A stretch of DNA of 64,000 bases from CAWDJT01 sp963828705 (GTDB lineage Bacteria > Desulfobacterota > Syntrophobacteria > Syntrophobacterales > Syntrophobacteraceae), in assembly GCA_963828705.1 (NCBI GenBank), contig CAWHGA010000025.1, forward strand, positions 1-64,000. The letters are read 5' to 3'. Positions within the stretch are counted from its first letter, which is position 1. Each line of letters starts with the position of its first letter. The position numbers were made by a program, and so were the translations under genes. Under the pieces are notes generated by a model. It saw only the letters and a list, made by a program, of their open reading frames with translations. It searched no databases and had not been told where the DNA came from. Of this stretch, positions 1 to 7,040 are shown in pieces.

Positions 1-49
1 GGATTGTGCGCCGGGCACGCACGGCGTCGGCTTGAGTGATTGGTTGGCC
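1..49 (-). other. attC-like site, truncated by the window edge
   Basis: On the minus strand the site starts with GGCCAAC (43-49), close to the RYYYAAC box, and continues CAATCACTCAAGCCGACGCC, nearly the same as the left arm of well-known aadA-type attC sites. The other arm lies beyond the window start. It sits just after the toxin stop codon at 59, as expected for the 3' end of a cassette. Confidence 0.65.
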
Positions 50-58
50 AGTCGTTTT

Positions 59-370
59 TTAAATATCGAGTGAAAAGCGGATTGCCCGTCCAACATCAGC
101 CATCTTTGAGGGGGGCAAGAACGTGATCAGGACTCCGATTTTTGCCTTTGGAACGGTTTGCAGGTGGTCACAGTTGACAGCGCAATCCTGGGGTACGCCG
201 TCGGCTTTGGAGAGAAAGACCTCGGACGGTATGTCGCGGACTGTGGTTGTAATTGGGGCGATAGTTACCTCACCCAGATATTCTAATACGGAATCTCGTG
301 TCAGGATAAGAACTGGCCTCTTTTTGTCTGGCCGAGCGAACTTGTACCAACGGATTTCGCCGTGTTTCAT
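59..370 (-). CDS. mazF: MazF/PemK-family toxin
   Basis: A 103-residue protein of the MazF/PemK endoribonuclease family, normally the mRNA-cleaving toxin of a type II module. The start MKHGEIRWYKF corresponds to the family N-terminal strand, followed by RPVLILTRD (the conserved arginine-proline and strand) and the V.IAPITTT segment that builds the SH3-like barrel. Length is normal for the family. The start overlaps the antitoxin stop by 4 bases (ATGA), so the two are translationally coupled. An attC-like site follows at once, making the pair a self-contained cassette that would be stabilising through addiction. The catalytic role is inferred from family membership. Confidence 0.88.
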   Translation of the reverse strand: MKHGEIRWYKFARPDKKRPVLILTRDSVLEYLGEVTIAPITTTVRDIPSEVFLSKADGVPQDCAVNCDHLQTVPKAKIGVLITFLPPSKMADVGRAIRFSLDI

Positions 371-600
371 TCGTCACCCCAGGCCTGCTCCGTTTCCCAA
401 ACCGAAAACTCTTCGGCAGCTACTGGGCACCGTTCGTACCCTTGCCGGTGTTTCCTTTCCAGCTGCTCAAGGCTGTAGCGCGCAAGCGACTCACGAAGTG
501 CCTTTCGTGTGAAAGCAGAACGATTTGTGTGGAGCTGCTTCGAAATGCGGTCCACCTCTTTGATAAGATCCTCATCAAGGGTCATCTGGACGGTTCTCAT
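367..600 (-). CDS. Ribbon-helix-helix antitoxin of the MazF pair
   Basis: A 77-residue protein. Residues 1-45 fit a ribbon-helix-helix fold: the strand RTVQMTLDEDLIKEVD, then two helices with RSAFTRKALRESL. The acidic, tryptophan-containing tail (residues 55-77, ending EQAWGDE) is the kind of extended segment that wraps the toxin. It is first in the operon and overlaps mazF by 4 bases. A Shine-Dalgarno-like AGAGG lies a few bases before the ATG. A palindrome over its promoter (617-644) is a likely operator for its own RHH domain. MazE-like by position, but RHH rather than the AbrB fold of E. coli MazE. Confidence 0.85.
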   Translation of the reverse strand: MRTVQMTLDEDLIKEVDRISKQLHTNRSAFTRKALRESLARYSLEQLERKHRQGYERCPVAAEEFSVWETEQAWGDE

Positions 601-616
601 AACATACCTCTGTATT

Positions 617-661
617 GTGGATTGTAATAGCTATAATAATCCACATTCAAGCTCAGGTCAA
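617..661 (-). promoter_or_regulatory. Promoter and palindromic operator of the MazEF-type cassette
   Basis: On the minus strand -35 TTGACC (656-661) and -10 TATTAT (633-638) are 17 bases apart, a near-consensus sigma-70 promoter. A 28-base imperfect palindrome (617-644, arms beginning GTGGATT) covers the -10. This is the standard layout for autorepression by an RHH antitoxin. The cassette therefore does not depend on a distant integron promoter. Confidence 0.75.
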
Positions 662-707
662 ATCGATCTTCTCGGCCAATCGCGGCGCTGACCCGTGGAA
701 TCGCGGC

Positions 708-803
708 GCATAAGCTGCGAAGCGCGAGTTGAGGAAGATGGCCCGCGCAGCGGGCCCGCCTGTGACTGGACTGCGCTTCGCCAGATTCATGCGCTTGTTA
801 GCC
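708..803 (-). other. attC-like site
   Basis: Minus strand: GGCTAAC (797-803) begins the site and GCTTATGC (708-715) ends it. The arms GCGCATGAATCTGGCGAAGC and GCGCATAAGCTGCGAAGC are complementary except for a few unpaired bases, the extrahelical-base pattern typical of attC hairpins. The loop contains a second G/C-rich hairpin. The stop codon of the upstream cassette gene lies inside the first box, which is common in cassettes. Confidence 0.65.
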
Positions 804-1292
804 GGCTCCCATGGGGTGCTGTCGCAGTTCTTCGACAAGAGCCGCGTGCAGCGTTGGTGGAAGACGAACCAAGCCCTGGGCCGTGAAGACCTTGTGTTGG
901 CCATTGCGCCAGTACGAATCGCGCCGTATCTGGCCTGCCTCCACCATGAATCCGCCGACAATGTCCTCCGTTGGTACGTTGCCAGAAGGCCCCTCGACCG
1001 TACGGAGATCAATGACGTAAACCCAGCCGTTCCCCTGGGCCGCAGCCACCTGCCGAAGGCCGGGATCCTCTGGACCACGCTCTTGAATCAAGCTGTGCAT
1101 GAACTCGACGAACGCTGGATTCGGCCGAAACGTGCCTACCGACTCCTCGTCTCTGTCGAACACGCCGGCGATTGCCTCACGGCACAACCCACCGAGTGCC
1201 GCCACTTCCTGGGGTGCCAAGACGCTGAGCACGCGACTGCCCGCAAGAGGTCGGTGCGCTTCTCGGACCGCTCGCGTCCGGAATGGCCACAT
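798..1292 (-). CDS. Hypothetical protein (cassette gene)
   Basis: About 164 residues from the ATG at 1292, chosen because GGAGGAG lies just upstream; longer starts reach back through the preceding attC site and are unlikely. I do not recognise the family. The protein begins with a basic segment (MWPFRTRAVREAHRP), then is soluble, with alternating helices and strands (GNGWVYVIDLRTVEGP, IVGGFMVEAG) and no signal peptide or membrane segment. The last codon falls in the attC box. It is the only gene of its cassette and no promoter stood out upstream. Cassette genes of unknown function are the norm in chromosomal arrays. Confidence 0.6.
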   Translation of the reverse strand: MWPFRTRAVREAHRPLAGSRVLSVLAPQEVAALGGLCREAIAGVFDRDEESVGTFRPNPAFVEFMHSLIQERGPEDPGLRQVAAAQGNGWVYVIDLRTVEGPSGNVPTEDIVGGFMVEAGQIRRDSYWRNGQHKVFTAQGLVRLPPTLHAALVEELRQHPMGAG

Positions 1293-1321
1293 CGACGCTC
1301 CTCCTGTCCTCACCTGCGTCC

Positions 1322-1385
1322 GCCTAACGTAAGGCTCACCGGACCCGCGCTGTTTGCGGGGTCCGTGTGGAGTCGGTGGTTGGAA
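1322..1385 (-). other. attC-like site
   Basis: Carries a perfect GTTAGGC core box on the minus strand (1322-1328), with a GGACCCCGC/GCGCGGGTCC hairpin in the middle and a degenerate opposite box at 1379-1385 (plus-strand GTTGGAA). The length of 64 bases is typical. It lies 60 bases after the 203-residue protein gene. Confidence 0.68.
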
Positions 1386-1445
1386 AATGCTCAATATTAC
1401 AGGCAGATGCGCTTGCCTCGCTTTTTTCTTTATGAACGACTTGAA

Positions 1446-2057
1446 TCAATCAAGGACTTGACCCCCAGGACATCCTCTGTGTTCACCGAGGGCTCCATCA
1501 ACCCGTTGCACATCGCGAAACTCAACACCGAGGTACCCAGCCAACTGCTGCCCTAACTCGAGTGCCGAACCCCAGTTCCCCAACTGGGCCACCTCCACTT
1601 GTTGCTTGTCGGCAAGCACAAGCTCTACCGTGTGCACTTCGTTACCACCGCCGCTGCGGTTAAAGTTGCTGCTCCTTGTGGTTTTGAAGGTGGAGGCCAC
1701 CAACTGAACATCTGACAGTCTAAACTCTCGCACACGTCGAAACACACCGAAAGACTTGACTTGTCGTATCAGCCCGTCTGCCTTGTTACACAGCGTTCGC
1801 TTTTTCAGGAGCGCCATGAGCATTCCGGGAACACCAAACAATGCAGCCATTAAAAGCGTCACGGCCAGCCCCGGCAAGGCGACGAGTACATCTCGCCATG
1901 TGCCGAACCGGAAATACTCGACCACCGCCGTCCCCAGCCAGTAAAGAAAGCAACCGGCAAAGAACAACATGAAACCTCCGAAAATCTTGGCCGATAGTCC
2001 CTGCCGGTCAACAACTTCAAACGTCCCGAACTCCGTTGTCCGCCAACTCACGCTCAT
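1446..2057 (-). CDS. Hypothetical membrane protein (cassette gene)
   Basis: A 203-residue protein, family not recognised. Two adjacent hydrophobic stretches at about residues 24-47 (IFGGFMLFFAGCFLYWLGTAVV) and 59-84 (LVALPGLAVTLLMAALFGVPGM) predict a membrane hairpin. The C-terminal 110 residues are soluble and beta-rich (VELVLADKQQVEVAQLG), with a layout like small proteins that carry a PH-like domain behind two membrane helices. The ATG at 2057 has an AAGGAA stretch upstream. It is alone in its cassette, between attC-like sites at 2211-2274 and 1322-1385. The function is unknown. Confidence 0.6.
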   Translation of the reverse strand: MSVSWRTTEFGTFEVVDRQGLSAKIFGGFMLFFAGCFLYWLGTAVVEYFRFGTWRDVLVALPGLAVTLLMAALFGVPGMLMALLKKRTLCNKADGLIRQVKSFGVFRRVREFRLSDVQLVASTFKTTRSSNFNRSGGGNEVHTVELVLADKQQVEVAQLGNWGSALELGQQLAGYLGVEFRDVQRVDGALGEHRGCPGGQVLD

Positions 2058-2210
2058 CGCTCGTGTTCCTTGTAATGTCCGGAGTTCACCACCATTTGCG
2101 GAGGCCTATCTTCCGCTCCTGTAGCTGCTCGGTGGTTGTGGGCGCCTGGCGACGAGACAAGGCACTTGACGAAGTCAGCGCCGCGATTTACGCCGATGCA
2201 CAAACGTCGG

Positions 2211-2274
2211 CGTGAACGCTGGAGTTCACCGGGAGCCCGATTTCCGGGCGATCCGGTGCAACGACTTGTTATGC
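2211..2274 (-). other. attC-like site
   Basis: Minus strand: GCATAAC (2268-2274) opens the site and GTTCACG (2211-2217) closes it, with an inner stem of CACCGG..CCCG pairing with CGGG..CCGGTG. The closing box is degenerate beyond GTT. The preceding gene reads through the first box (encoding HNKSLHRIARKSG), a familiar signature of cassette genes ending in attC. Confidence 0.65.
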
Positions 2275-2543
2275 CCTTTAGCCGTAAGCTCCTGCTCGAT
2301 CCTGTCGGATAAGAAAACCTTGACCAATGACTGGTAAGGTACATCTCTTTTGTTGGCTAAGAGCTTCAACTCCTCAAGCATGGACTCCGGGAGACGCAGG
2401 GAAATGGTCTTTACGGAGGGCTTCAGATTGGCCAAGGTAATTCTTGCCGCTTTCTTCCAGTCAACATATTCGGTGGAATCATGGCTTTGCCAGAAATCCC
2501 TTTCTTCGTCCTCACTCTCAAAGCGGGGAATTCTCTTCTTCAT
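2226..2543 (-). CDS. brnA: BrnA-like antitoxin
   Basis: A 105-residue antitoxin of the BrnA/CopG type. The N-terminal part (KKRIPRFESEDEERDFWQSH then STEYVDW) and the following ISLRLPESMLEELKLLANKR are the hallmark RHH segment of this family; the helix ends VPYQSLVKVFLSDRIEQEL. The last 15 or so residues are read from the attC site and are probably not functional. It starts inside the end of brnT (26-base overlap), so the toxin comes first, the usual BrnTA order. It should dimerise through the RHH and bind both BrnT and the operator upstream. Confidence 0.88.
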   Translation of the reverse strand: MKKRIPRFESEDEERDFWQSHDSTEYVDWKKAARITLANLKPSVKTISLRLPESMLEELKLLANKRDVPYQSLVKVFLSDRIEQELTAKGHNKSLHRIARKSGSR

Positions 2544-2820
2544 GGCTTTGGTATACCTTCCTTTCTTTCTTGTTCATGTCTCTTGCGGATATAACCCTCA
2601 GCTTGTCCTTGCGAACTGTGAACACCAAGAATAACAGCCTACCAGAGTCTGTCTGCCCCAGCGCATAGAACCGGTCTTCGCTTCGTGAATGCTTCTCATC
2701 ATCACCAGTCATAACCGGAAGATTGTAGAAAACTTGCTCACACTCGACCGGTGTCACGTCATGCTTCGTCTTGATCTTGTCTGAATTGTACGTGTCCCAA
2801 TCGAATCCCGTACACTTCAT
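2518..2820 (-). CDS. brnT: BrnT-family ribonuclease toxin
   Basis: BrnT (DUF497) fold, a RelE-like ribonuclease. Visible motifs: FDWDTYNSDKIKTKHDV near the N-terminus, RFYALGQTDSGRLLFLVFT in the middle, and the diagnostic VISARDMNKKERKVY near the C-terminus. I place the start at the ATG at 2820 (about 100 residues), because the ATG at 2844 directly abuts the -10 hexamer and would not be transcribed, and homologues begin just before F.WD. No good ribosome-binding site precedes 2820, so translation may be leaderless or nearly so. The antitoxin overlaps the 3' end. Confidence 0.85.
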   Translation of the reverse strand: MKCTGFDWDTYNSDKIKTKHDVTPVECEQVFYNLPVMTGDDEKHSRSEDRFYALGQTDSGRLLFLVFTVRKDKLRVISARDMNKKERKVYQSHEEENSPL

Positions 2821-2844
2821 AAGAACGTCAGATGATTCGGTCAT

Positions 2845-2873
2845 AGTATATCTCTGTAATATACATAAGTCAA
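2845..2873 (-). promoter_or_regulatory. Promoter and palindromic operator of brnTA
   Basis: Minus strand -35 TTGACT (2868-2873), 17-base spacer, -10 TATACT (2845-2850). A perfect 6-base-arm palindrome GTATAT-N7-ATATAC (2846-2864) lies across the -10 and spacer, the expected BrnA operator. The layout matches the promoter of the other toxin-antitoxin cassette. Confidence 0.75.
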
Positions 2874-2887
2874 TCCGTCCCCTGGGG

Positions 2888-2946
2888 GCATAACACCGAA
2901 CTAAGCCGCGCCGCTGTTGCGCTTGTCGGCGTGGATGCGGTTGGGC
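2888..2946 (-). other. attC-like site, 59 bases
   Basis: Minus strand: perfect RYYYAAC box GCCCAAC (2940-2946) and closing box GTTATGC (2888-2894), 59 bases in all, with GCCG/CGGC inner pairing. It lies upstream of the brnTA promoter, so it should belong to a cassette that once preceded brnTA and has been lost or lies beyond a breakpoint. Confidence 0.65.
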
Positions 2947-3189
2947 TTACTCTCTGCACGCGAGTACACCATGGTACAATCTTGAAAGAACAGGAATGCC
3001 TTATTGCATGGGCGCCCCCGTATCTCCACATGTGACAACGACCAAGCTCACTTGCGCCGCTACCAGAGGGTTATCATCAAGCCGCAAACGTTCTCGGCGT
3101 CAAGTGAAGCGCCTGGTTCGGCGATTTTTGCCGGTTGATTTCCCCCTGCTAAATTTTTTACTTGACTGCCAACCTGGCTTTAATTGTCG

Positions 3190-3202
3190 TAGTGTTACAC
3201 TA
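3190..3202 (+). promoter_or_regulatory. Short palindrome before the winged-helix gene
   Basis: TAGTGT-T-ACACTA is a perfect 13-base palindrome 26 bases before the ATG at 3229. It could be an operator for the RHH-like N-terminus of the downstream product. No convincing -35/-10 pair stood out, so this is tentative. The rest of 2947-3228 shows no gene. Confidence 0.35.
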
Positions 3203-3228
3203 TAGCACTTAATGAGGAGGTGACAGTG

Positions 3229-3692
3229 ATGCCCACAATAAGAATCGATGACGAAGTTTATGCCTGGCTTCAAAATCTAGCTCGACCATTTAAAGATACC
3301 CTAAATTCTGTACTACGGCGCATCGCTATACTCACTGAGGTGCCCAAAATGGAAAATAACATGATCAAGAAGAATTTGGTCAGTAAAGCTTCAAGCGGTG
3401 CGAAAACACCGCACTATGCTTTTAGGGACCCAATTATAAAAATCCAAAAAAAAATTGGGTGGGCAAGGGTGACCGCGCCAATGTCCTTAAACGGCTTGAA
3501 ATTGAAATGGCAGATAAACTCAATGACTTTGACAAATCTGATATTAGCTCAGGCACCATACGATGGCAGAAGAGTGCTGAGTGGGAAGTAAGAGTTATGC
3601 GCGAACAACATCTTCTCAAACCAGTCTCACAAACTCCACGTGGAGTATGGTCGTTAACTGAAAAAGGGTATAAAGCTGCCCCCAATCTTTAG
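3229..3692 (+). pseudogene. Winged-helix (Mrr_N-like) protein, frameshifted
   Basis: A strong AGGAGG (3215-3220) precedes the ATG at 3229. The first frame gives an RHH-like start (MPTIRIDDEVYAWLQNLARP) and then TPHYAFRDPIIKIQKK, the beginning of the winged-helix domain found at the N-terminus of Mrr-type restriction proteins. The reading then breaks at an A tract near 3448-3458 and continues in another frame as GDRANVLKRLEIEM, RWQKSAEWEVRVMREQ and LKPVSQTPRGVWSLTEKGY, the rest of that domain. The intact product would be about 150 residues and probably binds DNA. The break is either a homopolymer error or a real mutation. No restriction nuclease domain follows. Confidence 0.65.
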
Positions 3693-3695
3693 GAT

Positions 3696-3912
3696 TTATT
3701 TTTTTCGCCGAATCGCGGCCCTCACCTGCTCCGCGATCTGCCTTTGGCGCCACTGGATGATTAGCTCCGCGTCGGCTTCCCATATCCCGTCCAGCTTTCG
3801 TGCCGGGAAATCCTTTTGATCGATCCATTTGCGGATCGTGCTCCAGTGAGCGGCCAACGTACCTGCAGATATCCTTTTTGCCGTTGAGAATGGGCTGTCT
3901 GGTTTGGCTCAT
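3696..3912 (-). pseudogene. Phage helix-turn-helix protein, frameshifted
   Basis: Starts MSQTRQPILNGKKDICRY at 3912, shifts frame near 3858, and continues TLAAHWSTIRKWIDQKDFPA, then KLDGIWEADAELIIQWRQRQ, ending at the TAA at 3696-3698. The repaired product of about 70 residues has the winged HTH of small phage DNA-binding proteins (AlpA/excisionase or Nu1-like terminase small subunit): an HTH, then a conserved tryptophan and a basic tail. It directly follows the terminase large-subunit remnant, supporting a packaging or regulatory role in the former phage. Confidence 0.6.
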
Positions 3913-3934
3913 GCTCCGATCCTTGGCTGTGACG

Positions 3935-5063
3935 TTAGCGCCGACTCATCCATTTCGAGCGGGCCACCCTCGGCCTCGAGGCCGTATGCCCACCATCCCT
4001 CAAATGCAGACCGGTGACCGAATGGTTTCGAACCCCGAGCATTTCCGCGGCCGCCAGGGCATAGACCGATGCGTCCCAGTAATGATTGGCCGTGTGCTCG
4101 CTCACCTTCTGCCACTACTCGGTGGTGTGTCCGGTCCTGCGGTTCCTGATGAGCGCCTTGCGCTCGGAAGACATCTGCTCCGCATATTCCCGAGTGATCT
4201 CCGCATGCTCGATCCAGGCCCCGGGATCCTCCCGGTTCATCTGCAGCCTTCGCAGCAGCACATCTTTCCAGTAGGCGGTGTCCAGGAGCCACTGGATCAG
4301 GCCACCCCGAATCACCTTGCCTTTTCGGTCATAGTCAATCTTCGAAGGCACAAATGGGGCCTTAAGAGGATGGGTGGCGCCTTTGGTGGCCCGGACATCA
4401 CCCGGGTGCCGGCGCGCCCATTTGTAAACCTCATCGGTTCGGTAACCGCTGTCGATGCAGGTGAGATGGACAAAGAGCCTTTCCAGATCATCACCCCGGG
4501 GGTATTGGGAGCCAAACAGCACCTGATCGAGGTCCTGGAAGGCCTCGACAAATCCTTCCCGCACCAGCCAACTTGTGAGAGGCCTCGCCCAGGCCCGGAT
4601 CACATAGAAGAACCCGTTGAGCTGGCAGTCCACCCCGGCCGTGAGCGCCACCGCTTCCATCGGCACCACTCCCCGGGGACGTTCGTCACAGAGCTCGAGG
4701 ATCCGGTTGGATTCGACTCTGGTGGATTTCTCCACCCAGGGTTCCCGCAGCCAGGAATTGACGAAGTTCTGGAGCTTTTCCGGGAACGGTTTGGACCTCA
4801 GGAATTCCGCGGCCATGGATCCGAACTTGACCCAGGGGCTGTAAAGGCTCGAAAGCCTGAAACCGATCTTGCGCTGTTTTAGCCGATCCGATTCGGCCCG
4901 CCATTCCCCGGCTTTGAGCATGCCCGGTTTGTCGTAATTCGGTGATCCGTTCCCGGCAGTGTTCGCATTCGTAGTAGGCTTCCTCGGCCACCTTGCGAAA
5001 CCGGTCAGGATCCTCCTTATCCACTTCTGGCCACTTCACCTGGCCGAATCTCAAGGGTTGCAT
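3935..5063 (-). pseudogene. GpA-family phage terminase large subunit, C-terminal remnant
   Basis: The remnant begins at MQPLRFGQVKWPEV (just after the first zinc-type CxxC in homologues) and keeps YYECEHCRERITE. It shifts frame near 4930 and continues RLSSLYSPWVKFGSMAAEFL with nuclease-domain segments (ALTAGVDCQ, TCIDSGYRTDEVYKW). It meets an amber TAG at 4115-4117 and resumes in frame as WQKVSEHTANHYWDASVYAL, the family's C-terminal signature. The amber probably replaces a tryptophan codon in a W-rich stretch. The whole N-terminal ATPase domain is missing at about 5063. The protein cannot be functional unless the amber is read through, and the missing ATPase would remain. Confidence 0.85.
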
Positions 5064-5833
5064 ATGCCCGCCACGCCGAGCGGATCTCCGGTATCGAAAC
5101 CGAGGCCCGCAAGCTCATCACTCACGACCCGGTGCGGATGGATGATGAAGACCCAGAGGAAATCGTCGCCGAGTTCTATCCGGAGCAGATGGCTACAGCA
5201 GTCAGTAAAGGGGAGGAACCCAATGTCACCACTACGGCTGGCGAGACTCAAGGCCAGGTCGAACCGGTTCAACAGGGGCCGGGGGAAGGCGGGGAAGCAC
5301 CTCCTACTGAGACTCAGAAGCCTCCTGCAGGCGAGTTGAACGGCGGAAACAGCCGGCAGGAGGCCGGACACCAGCGACGCAGCAGGCGAAACAAGTTCCC
5401 CGTCGATCCCGACTTGTTCAATGGGAAGACCGAAATTGCCACTTGCGGCGTAACCCCAGCCCTTTTGCTGGACCTCCGGGAAGTCGCCAAGGACCCTTCG
5501 AGCCGGGCCAAGATCAAGGATTAAATGTCCGAGATCGGCTATGACGAGCTGAGCTTTCTCCGTGAGGATGAAGCGCAGGCGCTGCTGCAGGCAATCCCGC
5601 CCGGCCAGGTGAATCACCAGACACCTGTGGAAACCACGGGGAGCGAAGCCGTTGGCGAACAAGCGAACCTGCAGGAAGATCCCGCTGGCGGCGGCAAAGT
5701 CCAATGCCCATACGACGGGGAGTTCCGCTCCAGATCGGCGTATTGTCTTTCGGGGCAATGCCCTACCCGGGATCGTGACGGGTTCTGCCCGATAGTCGAA
5801 GATCCGCCGGCATCGGCCGGTCTGGGCATATAG
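5060..5833 (+). pseudogene. Phage protein of unknown function, N-truncated with in-frame stop
   Basis: The open frame enters from a junction at about 5060 (YARHAERISGIETEARKLIT) without a start codon. It passes a low-complexity Gly/Glu/Gln/Pro linker (about 5220-5370) and ends at TAA 5522-5524; the same frame continues at once as MSEIGYDELSFLREDEAQAL to 5833. The text on both sides (RAKIKD, stop, MSEIGYDELSFL) reads like one C-terminal helical domain, so I take the TAA as a nonsense mutation. The second part could also be a separate small gene starting at 5525. The layout resembles the tail of phage recombination proteins, but I cannot assign a family. A cysteine pair occurs near the end (CPYDG, CLSGQCPTRD). 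Confidence 0.5.
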
Positions 5834-5843
5834 GGGGTGAGAC

Positions 5844-7017
5844 ATGATCGCTCTTTCATGGAGTGCCATTCAAGACGCGAAATGCCCGTTCCGGTTCAAT
5901 GCCCTCCGCATCGCCAAGACCTATAAGGAACCCCAGAGCGAGGCCGCCGAGATCGGGGCGCTGGTGGCCGAAATCCTGAAGGAATACCGGAGCGCCTGTT
6001 TGCAGCGCAACACGATGTCCGATCTGGAGTTTCTGCTGAATCATCAGGCCCTCAAGGCTCTCCCGGAAGGAAAAGCGGGCCGGGTCGTGGAACTCCTCGA
6101 ACGGTTCATCAACACCGACCTGGTCAATGTCCCGATCTCTCCCCATTTGGTCAGGGTGGAATCGCGACTGGCGTTTGATTCCAATCCGCGGCCGCTTCCC
6201 GAAAAGGACGGATGGTTCTCCAGCGCGGTCGCCTTCCGCATGGTGGCGGATTTAGCCTATATCAAAGACCGGACTCTGTGGATCGTCGATGACAAGACCG
6301 GCATGGGCGAAACGGATCCGCGCCAGGTGACCCACTACGCCGATCTGCTGCAGCGATTGGTCGACACCGGACAGGCTGAGCGGTTATGACCGGATCGTGT
6401 GTGTCCTGAACGAACTCGGCAAGGGGCGTGTCGACATCGCCGCGGAATACCAACCCGGGCCCGTTGAAGGAGTGCGCGATGAGATCATGGAGCACTTGGC
6501 CAGGGTTAACGCCTGGACCGAATTCCCGGCGCTGTCCTGTTCGCAGTGCCAGTACTGCTCGGTGCCGGGATGCCCGATCCGCGAAGAAGTGCAAACCGCT
6601 CTGGTGACCGCGGAAAAATCTCCCGTTGCCGCCATCCCGAGCGCCATCTCAACGCGGGAAGAAACCGAAAAGGCCACGCTGTTCCTGCTGTTCACCGAAG
6701 CAATCCGGGATCTGGTCAAGGAGTTGCTGCGTGCATGGGTCCGGGAAAACGGGCCCGTGTATACCGGTGGCAAAGTCGCCGAAGAACGGCCGAACAATCC
6801 TTGGAAGGTCAGGGACCTGGAAAGGTTGACCAGGGCGCTGGTTGGATACGGCGTGCAGCCGGAGGCGATCTGGAGCGAGTTGACTTTGTCGGAGACGTCG
6901 CTCGAAAAGCTGGTCAAGCGGGCCAAGATTCGCGAACGGCTGCCTTGCTTCTTTCCATGGGTGAGCGCAAGGAATACCAGCCGCGCTTTGGTCTGTTCAC
7001 CGGAAACCGATGGTTGA
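5844..7017 (+). pseudogene. Cas4/RecB-like PD-(D/E)XK nuclease of phage origin, frameshifted
   Basis: The first frame (5844-6389) starts MIALSWSAIQDAKCPFRFNA, carrying the first cluster cysteine. It reaches the nuclease core ADLAYIKDRTLWIVDDKTGM (Asp...Asp-x-Lys) and QVTHYADLL. A frameshift near 6370 moves reading to the frame of LSGYDRIVCVLNELGKG, and CSQCQYCSVPGCP then supplies the three C-terminal cysteines of a Cas4/AddB-type 4Fe-4S cluster. The tail to 7017 is helical. The intact protein of about 390 residues would be a 5'-3' exonuclease of phage recombination. There is no CRISPR locus nearby, so an adaptation role is unlikely. Confidence 0.7.
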
Positions 7018-7040
7018 ACCTACTCATCATTGAGTGTACG

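Larger units (their letters stand above)
1..2946 (-). mobile_element. Integron-type gene cassette array without visible integrase
   Basis: Four minus-strand cassettes (MazEF-type pair, a 165-residue protein, a 203-residue protein, BrnTA) are separated by five attC-like sites at about 1-49, 708-803, 1322-1385, 2211-2274 and 2888-2946. Every gene has the site at its 3' end, as integron cassettes do, and spacings of roughly 600-900 bases are typical of single cassettes. The integrase and attI would be expected to the right of the first cassette, but only a plus-strand winged-helix gene and phage debris are there. This matches an integrase-less cluster of attC sites, or one end of a larger array cut by later rearrangement. 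Some box positions are degenerate, so the call is a strong inference. Confidence 0.72.

Noticed and set aside
653..1078. Minus-strand open frame ending in ...NKRMNLAKRS...
   Set aside because: It reads through an attC-like hairpin, and such peptide endings are typical artefacts of cassette sites. The other minus-strand frame (798-1292) has the ribosome-binding site and sequence character.
4010..4060. tRNA-like GGTTTCGAACC stretch
   Set aside because: It is part of the terminase remnant and no acceptor or anticodon stem can be built around it.
3800..4882. 360-residue plus-strand open frame
   Set aside because: It lies opposite the terminase remnant, which has clear family motifs on the minus strand. 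The plus frame has no recognisable domain.
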